NCBI RefSeq assembly: GCF_009905605.1
Contig: NZ_JAAAKZ010000009.1
Span: forward strand, 124,001 to 188,000
DNA from: Runella sp. CRIBMP
GTDB taxonomy: Bacteria > Bacteroidota > Bacteroidia > Cytophagales > Spirosomataceae
Reading direction: 5' to 3'
Length of the DNA: 64,000 nucleotides
In this document: one piece after another, positions 9,694-18,379 of the stretch
Layout of the letters: the number at the start of each line of letters is the position of its first letter
How positions within the stretch are numbered: position 1 is the first letter of the stretch
Translations under genes and position numbers: made by a program
Notes under the pieces: generated by a model
What the model was told of the DNA's origin: nothing
The model's database searches: none
The model's input: the letters and a program-made list of their open reading frames with translations, nothing else

Positions 9694-10064
9694 AATGTGA
9701 GGGTAAGTTTCTGTTTGAGGTTGGCGAAGTCAATCGGTTTGGTTAGAAAATCATCGGCTCCGTATTTTTTGGCTTGGTTAAAATTCTCGTCGTCATTGTA
9801 GGCCGTTATCATCATCACCATTGGAGGGGCACTGGGGCGCTCCGTCCGAATCCGTTTCAACAGTTCTATTCCGCTCATGCCGGGCATATTGATATCGGAA
9901 AGAATCAACACAATTTCTGAAAAATGGTCATTCAAATAGCTCAGGGCCTCTTCTCCAGAGTGGGCAAAATCAAAATTTAATTCACCGCTTCTGATTTCAC
10001 GTCGAAAGCGTTGTTCAAAGAGCGTTTTTATGTCCTGTTCGTCGTCAACTACCAAAATTTTCAT
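9690..10064 (-). CDS. Single-domain response regulator (REC only)
   Basis: A 124-aa receiver domain without an output domain. The acidic pair is D7/D8, the phospho-acceptor D57, the switch Thr lies in MITAY (residue ~87) and the conserved Lys is K109. It resembles the receiver of the downstream cyclase protein, and the two overlap by 4 nt (ATGA). It probably works as a phosphate relay or sink for the same, unlinked histidine kinase (inference). Confidence 0.92.
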   Translation of the reverse strand: MKILVVDDEQDIKTLFEQRFRREIRSGELNFDFAHSGEEALSYLNDHFSEIVLILSDINMPGMSGIELLKRIRTERPSAPPMVMMITAYNDDENFNQAKKYGADDFLTKPIDFANLKQKLTLTL

Positions 10065-10182
10065 GAGAAGAAAAGCTAAAAGGGATGTTTTGCGAATGTA
10101 ATAATACGAAAAATGTTGGAAACTAAAGTAGTGATGGATTAGTTAGTCAAACTAAATAGCGAGTTAAAAAATTTCATTTTTT

Positions 10183-11337
10183 ATGATAAACTTTCAGTAT
10201 CACAATCCAGTTCGAATCATTTTCGGAAAAGGCCAAATTGCGCAATTATCAAAGCAAATCCCCACCGATGCCACCATCATGATGACCTATGGTGGTGGGA
10301 GTATTTTCAAAAACGGAGTATACGAGCAAGTAAAATCGGCGCTTGCTGGGCACAAAACCGTTGAGTTTGGGGGCATTGAAGCCAATCCTACCTACGAAAC
10401 CCTGATGAAAGCGGTGGAATTGGGGAGGGCCGAAAAGATTGATTTTTTGTTGGCCGTGGGCGGTGGCTCGGTGCTCGACGGTACAAAATTCATCGCAGCG
10501 GCCATTCCTTTTACGGGCAACGACCCGTGGCAAATTGTGGGAAATCGCGCTAAAATCACTACTGCGCTCCCGCTCGGGGCCGTTTTGACGCTCCCCGCTA
10601 CGGGCTCAGAAATGAACTATTACGCGGTTATTAGCCGTAAAGAAACGCACGAGAAAAAGGGATTAGGGAATCCACTCGTGTATCCGAAATTCTCTATTCT
10701 GGACCCCGAAACAACGTTTTCGTTGCCGCCGCGTCAAATTGCCAACGGCATTGCCGATGCCTTTACGCACGTGATGGAGCAATACATGACCTACTCCGTA
10801 CGGGCCGAAATGCAGGATCGGATGGCCGAAGCCGTGCTGCTGACGCTGATTGATGAAGGCCCGAAAATGATGGCTAACCCGACCAATTATGACGCCGCCG
10901 CCAACGTAATGTGGGCCGCGACAATGGCCCTCAATGGTCTGCTTGCGGCCGGGGTGCCAACCGACTGGGCCACGCACCAGATTGGACATGAGCTGACGGC
11001 CCTGCACGGCATCGACCATGCACGCACGTTGGCGGTGGTGTTGCCGCATTTATTGGAAATTAAAAAAGATACCAAAAGGGACAAACTCGTCCAGTACGGC
11101 AAACGGGTATGGCAACTGACTGGTACCGACGATGAAGTAGTAGCAGGAGCCATCCAAAAAACGGCCGAATTTTATGAATCCTTGGGCATCCCGACCAAAG
11201 CAAGTGCGTATCCAGTTACTGAAGAGACAGTACAAGAAATCGTAAAACGATTTGTGGAGCGGGGGATGAATTTTGGCGAGCGCGCCGATATTACACCCGA
11301 AGTGGTCGGTGAGATTCTGGAACTTAGCCTGAGCTAG
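10183..11337 (+). CDS. yqhD: NADPH-dependent aldehyde reductase / iron-type alcohol dehydrogenase YqhD
   Basis: A 384-aa group III alcohol dehydrogenase, collinear with E. coli YqhD over its whole length. The dinucleotide-binding GGGS motif is seen twice (TYGGGSIFK near residue 37, AVGGGSVLDGTKFIAAA near 93). The metal site is visible as the Asp and His of DAFTHVMEQY near residue 193 and two His in HELTALHGIDHART near 265-280. YqhD reduces short-chain and lipid-derived aldehydes with NADPH, protecting against aldehyde stress. It is a single gene followed by a strong terminator. Confidence 0.93.
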   Translation: MINFQYHNPVRIIFGKGQIAQLSKQIPTDATIMMTYGGGSIFKNGVYEQVKSALAGHKTVEFGGIEANPTYETLMKAVELGRAEKIDFLLAVGGGSVLDGTKFIAAAIPFTGNDPWQIVGNRAKITTALPLGAVLTLPATGSEMNYYAVISRKETHEKKGLGNPLVYPKFSILDPETTFSLPPRQIANGIADAFTHVMEQYMTYSVRAEMQDRMAEAVLLTLIDEGPKMMANPTNYDAAANVMWAATMALNGLLAAGVPTDWATHQIGHELTALHGIDHARTLAVVLPHLLEIKKDTKRDKLVQYGKRVWQLTGTDDEVVAGAIQKTAEFYESLGIPTKASAYPVTEETVQEIVKRFVERGMNFGERADITPEVVGEILELSLS

Positions 11338-11369
11338 AAAAACGGTATTTTGACCGCGGAGGTAGGGGA

Positions 11370-11414
11370 GAGCAAAATCAGGGTCAAATGTTAATTTAGA
11401 CCCTGATTTTGCTC
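11370..11414 (+). terminator. Rho-independent terminator after yqhD
   Basis: A perfect 16-bp stem (11370-11385 and 11399-11414) with a 13-nt loop, followed within a few bases by a six-T run. Confidence 0.9.
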
Positions 11415-11479
11415 AGTGTTTTTTGTTTGAAAAGGAAGTAAACTGAAATTTATAATCTTAACTTTTCAAAACAGAAGCT

Positions 11480-12571
11480 ATGCGCTACTTCTTTGCCTTT
11501 ATACTCCTTGTTCATGGCCTAATTCATTTAATGGGCTTTGTAAAAGCGTTTAAGTTGGCCGAAATCAGTCAGTTAACGCAAGTTGTTTCGAAGCCTAGTG
11601 GGGTGTTTTGGCTACTGACTGCGGTGTTGTTGGCTCTTACTACGACATTGTTGATTCTTCAAAAAGAAATATGGTGGATGGCGGCCGCTCTAGCAGTTAT
11701 TCTATCGCAAGCACTCATTTTTACGAATTGGCAAGAGGCAAAGTTTGGGACAATTGCCAACGTGATTATCCTTGCTGGTCTCGTTGTGGGCTATGCGGAT
11801 TGGAGTTTCAATACAATGGTAAAGAGAGAGTTAAAGAAGTTTCGGTCTACAACTCTGCCTACTCCACAACCTGTACTGCCTGAAAGAGTCAAAATGCTGC
11901 CGCCTGTGGTACAAAAATGGCTGCATCGTTCTAAAGTAGTAGGTAAAGAAGAAGTGCAGGTGGTAAATTTGAAACAAAAAGGCGAGATGAAAACCAAGCC
12001 CGACGGCAATTGGATTCCGTTTGAGGCCGAGCAATACAACACGATCATTCAGCCGGGGTTTATTTGGCAAACTCGCATTCAAATGATGCCCTTGGTAACG
12101 ATTTTGGGCCGCGATAAATACGAAAATGGTCGAGGAAATATGCTCATCAAAGCGCTGGGCTTGTTTGCCATAGCCGATTCCAAAGGCCCATCCACTGACC
12201 AAGGCACGTTGCTGCGAAATTTGGGCGAGATTTGCTGGTTTCCTTCAGCGGCGTTGCAGGATTATATCCAATGGGAGCAGCTAGATTCTCTTTCGGCCAA
12301 AGCAACCATGACCTACGGTCAGGTGACCGCGTCTGGGGTTTTTCGTTTTAATCACGAGGGCGATTTGGTCAGTTTTGAAGCAAAACGCTTCTATGACCGC
12401 AAAGAAGGCGCGACCTTGGAAGACTGGCTCGTGACCATAACCGGCTATAAAGAATTTCATGGGGTGCGCATCGGGTATAAAAGTGAGGTAACGTGGAAAT
12501 TAAAAACGGGCGATTATACGTGGTTGAAGCTGGAAGTGACAGACATCCGATACAACAACCCGCGTAAATAA
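11480..12571 (+). CDS. DUF6544-type membrane protein
   Basis: A 363-aa protein of unknown function. Four hydrophobic helices occupy residues ~1-120, with HGLIHLMGF near residue 11. A soluble domain of ~230 residues follows, rich in beta-strand and aromatic residues, with conserved-looking blocks GRDKYENGRGNMLIKALGL and CWFPSAALQDYIQWE. This layout matches the DUF6544 family as I recall it; there is no assigned activity. It stands alone between the yqhD terminator and the convergent fucP gene. Confidence 0.65.
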   Translation: MRYFFAFILLVHGLIHLMGFVKAFKLAEISQLTQVVSKPSGVFWLLTAVLLALTTTLLILQKEIWWMAAALAVILSQALIFTNWQEAKFGTIANVIILAGLVVGYADWSFNTMVKRELKKFRSTTLPTPQPVLPERVKMLPPVVQKWLHRSKVVGKEEVQVVNLKQKGEMKTKPDGNWIPFEAEQYNTIIQPGFIWQTRIQMMPLVTILGRDKYENGRGNMLIKALGLFAIADSKGPSTDQGTLLRNLGEICWFPSAALQDYIQWEQLDSLSAKATMTYGQVTASGVFRFNHEGDLVSFEAKRFYDRKEGATLEDWLVTITGYKEFHGVRIGYKSEVTWKLKTGDYTWLKLEVTDIRYNNPRK

Positions 12572-12597
12572 TCGCCCGTTTTCAGCAATATGGAAGA

Positions 12598-13815
12598 TCA
12601 ATTTTTTGGCTTAGAGAAAACCAAACCAAACAACAAAATCACCGCGTAACAGATAATCGGAGTGAGGTAAGATTGCGCCACGTCAACGTCGGCGACCATT
12701 CCCATAATAGGAGGAAAAACCGCACCACCCACTACGCCCATCACGATAAACGAAGAGGCGCGCTGCTTGTGCTCGCCCAAATTGCGCAGCCCCAGCCCAA
12801 AGATGGTTGGAAACATGATACTCATAAAGAAATTGAGCATCATCAATGCAATAAAGGAGGCCCATCCCCAGGTTTGAGAGATGATTAAACACATCACAAT
12901 ATTGGCTCCCGCAAAGATGGCCAACAGAATGTTGGGCTTAATAAACCGCATCAAAAACGTACCCACCGCGCGGCCTGCCAACAAAAGTACCATGCTGAAA
13001 GAGAAATAATACCCCGCCTTTTCGTCGGTCATATCAGGGATATATTTGACGGCATAGTTGATGAAGAAAGCCCACGTAGCGCCTTGGGCGGCCACGTTGA
13101 AAAACTGCGCAATGGCTGCCCAAATAAAGTGACGATGTTGGAATAGACCTTTTTTGGGCCCAGCGCTACCGCCTTCGTCTTCTGAACTCTCAGATGTAAG
13201 GGGCGGTACTTTGATGAATGAAAAAGAAACCGCCACTGCGGTTACAACCAAACCAATGGCGATGTAGAGGTATTTAACGGGCGCTAAATCGACTACGACG
13301 TCGCCCGTAGGAACATTGCGTAAGATAATATATGACCCCAATACTGGCCCAATGATGGCGCCTACCCCGTTGAAGGTTTGTGAAAGGTTGATGCGTTGCT
13401 CCGAAGTATCTTCATGGCCAAGAGCGGCCGAAAAAGGGTGAGCGACGGTTTCGAGCGTGGCTAAACCACAGGCCAGAATGAATAAAGCCAATCGAAAGAA
13501 ATCAAAAGATTGGGCTTCGGCAGCGGGATAAAACATAAAAGCACCGATGGCGTACAGCGCCAAGCCTAAAATAACGCCGTTTTTGTAGCCGTATTTTTTC
13601 ATGAACATCCCCGCAGGAATACCCATTACGAAATAAGCTCCGAAGATGGAAAACTGGACCAAACCTGAATCGGCCAACGATACATTCAAAACGGTTTGAA
13701 AACGACGGTTTAACAAATCTCCCATCGTGATGGCAATCCCCCACAGTAAGAAGAGGCTCGTCACGAAAACGTAGGTTGGGACGTACTTGGAGGTTAGTAA
13801 AGGGGCTTTTTTCAT
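12598..13815 (-). CDS. fucP: FucP-family sugar:H+ symporter (MFS)
   Basis: A 405-aa, 12-helix major facilitator protein similar to the L-fucose permease. The first half shows FLLWGIAITMGDLLNRRFQ and IPAGMFMKKYGYKNGVILGL, followed by CGLATLETVAHPF and the QTFNGVGAIIGPVLGS signature near residue 145. The central loop (~205-220) is Ser/Glu-rich. It lies 75 nt downstream of an SDR oxidoreductase on the same strand, so the pair may import and oxidise a deoxy or neutral sugar. L-fucose is the best guess, but FucP relatives in Bacteroidota also carry glucose, galactose or mannose. Confidence 0.82.
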   Translation of the reverse strand: MKKAPLLTSKYVPTYVFVTSLFLLWGIAITMGDLLNRRFQTVLNVSLADSGLVQFSIFGAYFVMGIPAGMFMKKYGYKNGVILGLALYAIGAFMFYPAAEAQSFDFFRLALFILACGLATLETVAHPFSAALGHEDTSEQRINLSQTFNGVGAIIGPVLGSYIILRNVPTGDVVVDLAPVKYLYIAIGLVVTAVAVSFSFIKVPPLTSESSEDEGGSAGPKKGLFQHRHFIWAAIAQFFNVAAQGATWAFFINYAVKYIPDMTDEKAGYYFSFSMVLLLAGRAVGTFLMRFIKPNILLAIFAGANIVMCLIISQTWGWASFIALMMLNFFMSIMFPTIFGLGLRNLGEHKQRASSFIVMGVVGGAVFPPIMGMVADVDVAQSYLTPIICYAVILLFGLVFSKPKN

Positions 13816-13883
13816 TAATACAAGTTAGTAAAGGGTTCAGGAATATTAATTGAGGGATTGATTTTGTTACTCAGCTTGGATCA

Positions 13884-13910
13884 AAACTGCTTACTGCAAA
13901 CTGCTTACTG
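13884..13910. repeat. Direct repeat overlapping the 3' end of the SDR gene
   Basis: Two 13-nt copies of AAACTGCTTACTG (13884-13896 and 13898-13910) with a one-base spacer. They encode the last residues of the SDR (the Ser/Leu/Gln tail) and include its stop codon. The sequence resembles low-complexity repeats dispersed in Bacteroidota genomes. Confidence 0.6.
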
Positions 13911-14682
13911 ACCGGTCGAGATGCACATAGCCACCGTCTACGTGAATCAACTGCCCAGTGGTATGGCTTGATTTATTGGAAAGCAAAAATACTACAGTGT
14001 GCGCAATCTCGTCGGTAGTGGTCATGCGGTTGCCGAGCGGTATCCGGCTGTTGATGTCGTTGAGGGTTTCTTCAGGATTGGGCAGGGTTTGAATCCATTT
14101 TTCGTACAATGGCGTCCACGACTCGGCCACAATCACGGCGTTGACCCGGATGCCGTATTTGAGTAATTCAACGGCCCATTCACGCGTCAGGGCGTTGCGG
14201 GCTCCGTTGGAGGCGGCATAGGCCGAGGTATTTCCCTGTCCGGTCTCGGCTACTTTGGAACTGATATTCACAATCGGGCCTTTGGTTTTGATGAGGTACG
14301 GCAGGGCGTGTTGGGCGAGGAGATAATAATGCACCACATTTTTGTGCAACGATGCCATAAAGGCTTCATAGCTGCCTTTTTCAAGCCCAACGCCGTCGTT
14401 GACGCCCGCGTTGTTGACCAATCCGTCAATGCGCCCAAAGCGCTCTACCGTGAGGCGGATGGCTTTTTCGCACTCAGCGGGGTTGGTGAGTTCGGCTTCG
14501 ATGCCGTATGCGATGCCGCCGAGGGCTTCGATTTTTTCGATTACAGCCTGATTGTCGGCCGCGCTGCGTCCGATAATGACGGGAATGGCTTCTTCAACGG
14601 CTAAGGTGCGGGCAATGGCTTCGCCGATTCCTTTGGCTCCGCCCGTCACAATGATTACTTTTTCTCTAAGGTTCAGATTCAC
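13891..14682 (-). CDS. SDR-family oxidoreductase with YxxxN in place of YxxxK (possible sugar dehydrogenase)
   Basis: A 263-aa classical short-chain dehydrogenase. The TGGAKGIG cofactor motif lies at residues 13-20, NNAG at 90-93, a catalytic Ser at ~142 and Tyr at 155. The residue four after Tyr is Asn159 (YAASN), where nearly all classical SDRs have Lys; the DNA codon is AAC. The fold is otherwise intact, with the C-terminal IHVDGGYVHLDR. It precedes fucP on the same strand, so an L-fucose or related sugar dehydrogenase is a reasonable inference. The last few residues derive from a small direct repeat. The upstream 578 nt are non-coding. Confidence 0.82.
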   Translation of the reverse strand: MNLNLREKVIIVTGGAKGIGEAIARTLAVEEAIPVIIGRSAADNQAVIEKIEALGGIAYGIEAELTNPAECEKAIRLTVERFGRIDGLVNNAGVNDGVGLEKGSYEAFMASLHKNVVHYYLLAQHALPYLIKTKGPIVNISSKVAETGQGNTSAYAASNGARNALTREWAVELLKYGIRVNAVIVAESWTPLYEKWIQTLPNPEETLNDINSRIPLGNRMTTTDEIAHTVVFLLSNKSSHTTGQLIHVDGGYVHLDRSVSSLQ

Positions 14683-15260
14683 TTGATTAAAAAAGATTTA
14701 TTTGAAGAGAATAATAACGGTCATAAGCGGCTTTATAATACAATTCTACTCTTTGATTCAGGGTCAAAACGAACGACTGCCTGTCGACAACACTGCTTCA
14801 TGGGCGGGGTAATCGTTTTTCTTGCATTAAAGTAGAATTGTACCAAAATCCTGCACAATAATACTACTAAAAACTACTTCGGAAACGACTTTTTGTACCT
14901 GTTGTCGTAATAACCTTTTTTTTATTGATAAATCCCTTCGTTTATACAAGGCCGTTCAGGGCTGCCCATGATGAATGAGTATTGACTTCTGGGTCTGAAT
15001 GGAGCGGGAATTTTTTATACTTTGTAGTGAAATTTATTTTTCGGAATAAAAATAGCCTGTTGTGGTTTTATTTTCTTTTAAATATAAAAAATGGCCGTTA
15101 GATAAATTTTATTTAAATTATTGGTATATTTTTTTGTCTAATATAGGGTATTGTATAAATTTATAATACTGTAAAATGTGGGTAATTAGAAAAGATACTC
15201 CCCACCCAAAGGCAGTTATTCAGTAATTGTTCTTAATCCTTAAAACCAACTTTACCTAAA
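14683..15260. other. Divergent intergenic region, AT-rich, no gene seen
   Basis: 578 nt between the divergent SDR and lipoprotein genes. No credible ORF or stable hairpin was found. The right half (~15040-15180) is very AT-rich, as expected for a promoter region, but no TTTG-N19/20-TAnnTTTG pair is convincing. Confidence 0.6.
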
Positions 15261-16100
15261 ATGAAAACAATCCGTTTTGTATGCCTGCTGGCCTTGGTCG
15301 GCAGCATGTTTGTCGCATGTCAAAAAGAGGTATTAGATGCCTCTGCCCCCTCCACAACTCCCTCTCGTAGCGCGTTGAGAGAAGCCGCCGATTGTGATTG
15401 CGTAGAAGATTACGCCGATTCTAAGGTTACTTACAACTATGATAGTGGGGTCATCGTAGAAGTCTGGAACGACGCCACTACCGTTTATTACAAAGTGTAT
15501 CGTAATGAAGAGGGGGCACCCAATCCAGATCAAATTGGGAATCTATTTGTGGATGATGTAGTGCAAGGGGGCGGAGAAGACAATGTCTATGAATTCACAA
15601 AACCCGTGGGTACATTGGAGGCTTGTGATGAAGTAACAACGGCCTTAAGAATTGTTGGTGCAGGTGGAACGCCAGTTGAGGTATCGAATATCTACAAAAT
15701 CGTTACGCTTTGTCCGCCTCCACCAGTTTGTGTTTATACCTACGATACAGGTTTTGGCGGTGAAATCAAAGGAGGAGGCAAAGCCTGGTGGTATTACTAC
15801 CCCGCAGGCTCGGGCGTGAAAACTATTTACGCAGGTCAAACCAAAGTAGCGGGTACGGTGGTTATTGATGCCGCGGGCAACTACACCATCACTTTGGCTC
15901 CAGGCTGGTCATTGAAAACTGGTGAAACCGAATCCGTAAAAATTCAGGGATACGATACTGTTCCAGCCAGCCGACCAGCAGCGGGGCTGTTTTCGGGGCC
16001 TTCGAGCTACAAAGGCACAAGTTTGACGGGTTCGATTGCGCCTAAGTCGGTTTATGTGATTCACTTGGATTTGCAATATTGCACCTTGCAAGCGCCATAG
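15261..16100 (+). CDS. Secreted lipoprotein of unknown function
   Basis: A 279-aa protein with a lipoprotein signal peptide. The hydrophobic stretch ends in FVAC, so Cys20 is the predicted lipidated residue, followed by QKE. The mature part is Cys-, Gly- and Tyr-rich beta sequence with a CDC near residue 46 and a PPPPVCVYTY segment near 152 that probably separates two beta domains. No enzyme motif is visible. The DNA is AT-rich upstream and a strong hairpin follows, so it is monocistronic. Function unknown. Confidence 0.75.
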   Translation: MKTIRFVCLLALVGSMFVACQKEVLDASAPSTTPSRSALREAADCDCVEDYADSKVTYNYDSGVIVEVWNDATTVYYKVYRNEEGAPNPDQIGNLFVDDVVQGGGEDNVYEFTKPVGTLEACDEVTTALRIVGAGGTPVEVSNIYKIVTLCPPPPVCVYTYDTGFGGEIKGGGKAWWYYYPAGSGVKTIYAGQTKVAGTVVIDAAGNYTITLAPGWSLKTGETESVKIQGYDTVPASRPAAGLFSGPSSYKGTSLTGSIAPKSVYVIHLDLQYCTLQAP

Positions 16101-16124
16101 TTTCAGCAATGATATTTTATTAAT

Positions 16125-16164
16125 GCAAGGAGGCTGCTTTACCGAAGTAAAGCAGCCTCCTTGC
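16125..16164. terminator. Bidirectional hairpin terminator
   Basis: A perfect 17-bp inverted repeat (16125-16141 and 16148-16164) with a 6-nt loop, between the convergent lipoprotein and radical SAM genes. Confidence 0.85.
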
Positions 16165-16189
16165 TATTCTGACTTCTCACTTCTGTAAA

Positions 16190-17212
16190 TCACGCCCACA
16201 CCTGCGTGCCTTCGGTGCAGTTTTTGCACATTTCAATCTCCGAGCGTGACCGAATCAGCGTTTGGCGAAACTGATGGTAAGCATCGCTTTGCCAAAGATT
16301 TTTGAATGTCGTTTCCGATACGTCACCTAATCTGTAGTGTGCATCTTTGTCAAAACAGCACGGAACCACCTTGCCGTCCCACGTGATGACGCACGAGTGC
16401 CACATTTTCCAGCAATGTCCGTCCAAACCGTTTTTGATTTGATACGTGCCATCGGGCTTTTGCGAATAACGGGAGTATTTATCAATGGTCGGAATCAGCG
16501 GGTCACCTTGTTCGTAATCGTAAATTTGGGCGGTTTTGAGGCCTAGTTCATCTACGCCCAGCTCGTCGGCCAGTCGTTTTACGTCTTCGATTTGGTGTTC
16601 GTTGGGTTGTACCACCAAAAACTGAAAGACGACGTGCGGTGTTTTTGACTTCAGTTCGCGTTTCCATTTCAGGATGTTGCGGGTTCCGTCCAGTACCTTT
16701 TCTAGTTTCCCGCCTACGCGGTATTGTTCGTACACATCCTGCGTAGTACCATCTATTGACACAATAAGGCGGTCGAGGCCACTTTCCACCGTGCGACGGG
16801 CGGTGGCGTCGTTGAGATAATGGGCGTTGGTGGAGGTGGCGGTGTAGATGCCTTTTTTGGAAGCATATTTGACCAATTCCAAAAATTTGGGGTGCAGATA
16901 AGGTTCTCCCTGAAAATAAAAAATGAGGTACAAAAGCGTATCCGAAAGCTCGTCGATGGTCTTTTTGAATAACCCATCTTCCAACATTCCTGTAGGCCGG
17001 GTAAAAGACCGCAGACCACTGGGGCACTCTGGGCAGCGAAGATTGCAGCTCGTGGTGGGCTCAAAAGAAATGCTCATCGGCAAGCCGCGTTGGGTGGCTT
17101 TACCCGTCCATTTGGATTCGTAAAAACTATAAATCACCTTCAGGGCATTCCAAACCCGCTTACGGGAGAGTTTAGACAAGAAATTGAGCCCATCATTTAG
17201 GTTCTGGTTCAT
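16190..17212 (-). CDS. Radical SAM/SPASM-domain protein
   Basis: A 340-aa iron-sulfur enzyme. The radical SAM cluster motif CNLRCPEC (CxxxCxxC) is near residue 56, and the barrel continues through YFQGEPYLHPKF. The C-terminal SPASM-type region carries further cysteines: HSCVITWDGKVVPCCFDKDA near 265-285 and CKNC close to the end. Such proteins bind auxiliary Fe-S clusters and modify peptides or small molecules; the substrate here is unknown. I chose the Met at 17212; the frame stays open to a Met at 17278, 13 nt after the upstream gene's stop. It is probably co-transcribed with the sugar isomerase gene upstream. Confidence 0.85.
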   Translation of the reverse strand: MNQNLNDGLNFLSKLSRKRVWNALKVIYSFYESKWTGKATQRGLPMSISFEPTTSCNLRCPECPSGLRSFTRPTGMLEDGLFKKTIDELSDTLLYLIFYFQGEPYLHPKFLELVKYASKKGIYTATSTNAHYLNDATARRTVESGLDRLIVSIDGTTQDVYEQYRVGGKLEKVLDGTRNILKWKRELKSKTPHVVFQFLVVQPNEHQIEDVKRLADELGVDELGLKTAQIYDYEQGDPLIPTIDKYSRYSQKPDGTYQIKNGLDGHCWKMWHSCVITWDGKVVPCCFDKDAHYRLGDVSETTFKNLWQSDAYHQFRQTLIRSRSEIEMCKNCTEGTQVWA

Positions 17213-17290
17213 TTGCGAGGAGTGGAAATAAAAAAACTTTCCGAAAGGTAGTACATCTTTCGGAAAGTTGCTTGGCATGGGTGATTTCTG

Positions 17291-18217
17291 TTACCCTAAA
17301 AACTGACGCAAATAGTTTCTACTGGTCAAAATCGCCTCTTTTACGTCGTCAATACTACCTTCATAGGCTTTGTCTTCGACTTCAATACATACGGGGCCTC
17401 GGTAGCGCACGTCGGTCAGGGCCGCGAAGAATTTACGCCAGTTTACATCGCCCAAGCCGGGGAGTTTTGGGCTGTGATACTCAAGCGGATTGGCCATAAT
17501 ACCCACACGGTCGAGCTTTTCTTTGTAGAGCTTGGCGTCTTTGAGGTGGATATGATGCAGGCGGTCTTTGTAATCATAAATGGGTTTTGCTTCGTCCATC
17601 ATCTGCCAAATCATGTGCGACGGGTCGTAATTCAAACCCAAAATAGGGCTTGGTATGATTTCAAACATGCGGTCCCACACGGCGGGTGTGGTGGCTAAGT
17701 TTTTGCCGCCAGGCCACTCGTCGTCCGTAAAAAACATGGGACAGTTTTCGATGCCGATTTTGACATTGTGGGCTTCGGCTACCTGAATAATTTCGGGCCA
17801 TACTTTACCAAACGTTTTCAGGTTTTCGGTGATGCTTTTGGACGGATCGCGGCCGATAAACGTATTGACGTTGTGTAAGCCCAGCTTCGCGGCGGCTTTG
17901 ATTAATTGCTTGATGTGTTCGCGGTAAAAAACGGCTTTTTCGGTATCGGGGTCCAAAGGGTTGGGGTAATAGCCTAATGCTGAAATGGTTACCTGTTTTT
18001 CTTTGGCAAAATGAATGAGATTGTGGGCGTAGATGTTATCGGTGAGTACGCGGTCAGCATCAATGTGTGTGACACCCGCATAGCGTCGAGCGTCGGCGTT
18101 GTTGGTGGGCCAGCACATCATTTCAACGCAAGAGAATCCGTGATTTGCGGCAAAATCAATAACGTGTTCATAGCCAAAATCGGCCAAAATGGCGCTTACA
18201 AATCCAAGTTTTAACAT
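17291..18217 (-). CDS. Sugar phosphate isomerase/epimerase (xylose-isomerase-like TIM barrel)
   Basis: A 308-aa AP endonuclease 2/xylose isomerase-like TIM-barrel protein. Visible metal-site elements include EMMCW near residue 32, IGIENCPMF near 155, LNYDPSHMIWQM near 198, HIHLKDAK near 222, and a late Glu in CIEVEDKAYEG near 280. It may convert keto- or inosose-type sugars. Bacteroidota carry many paralogues, so the substrate is open. It is the first gene of a probable two-gene unit with the radical SAM protein. Confidence 0.85.
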   Translation of the reverse strand: MLKLGFVSAILADFGYEHVIDFAANHGFSCVEMMCWPTNNADARRYAGVTHIDADRVLTDNIYAHNLIHFAKEKQVTISALGYYPNPLDPDTEKAVFYREHIKQLIKAAAKLGLHNVNTFIGRDPSKSITENLKTFGKVWPEIIQVAEAHNVKIGIENCPMFFTDDEWPGGKNLATTPAVWDRMFEIIPSPILGLNYDPSHMIWQMMDEAKPIYDYKDRLHHIHLKDAKLYKEKLDRVGIMANPLEYHSPKLPGLGDVNWRKFFAALTDVRYRGPVCIEVEDKAYEGSIDDVKEAILTSRNYLRQFLG

Positions 18218-18379
18218 GTTTAGGAATGTTTGGTGAATTTGCCTGCAACTTACTAAAAAGCCATTGATGCAAAGGAATTGTGCTTCAAAAAAGGTGTCGT
18301 AATTATTCCATAAGTCCGTAGGGGAGAAGTGCGGTTAAAATGTCTTTTGCCTACTATACAAGCCATTAACACAAATTTT

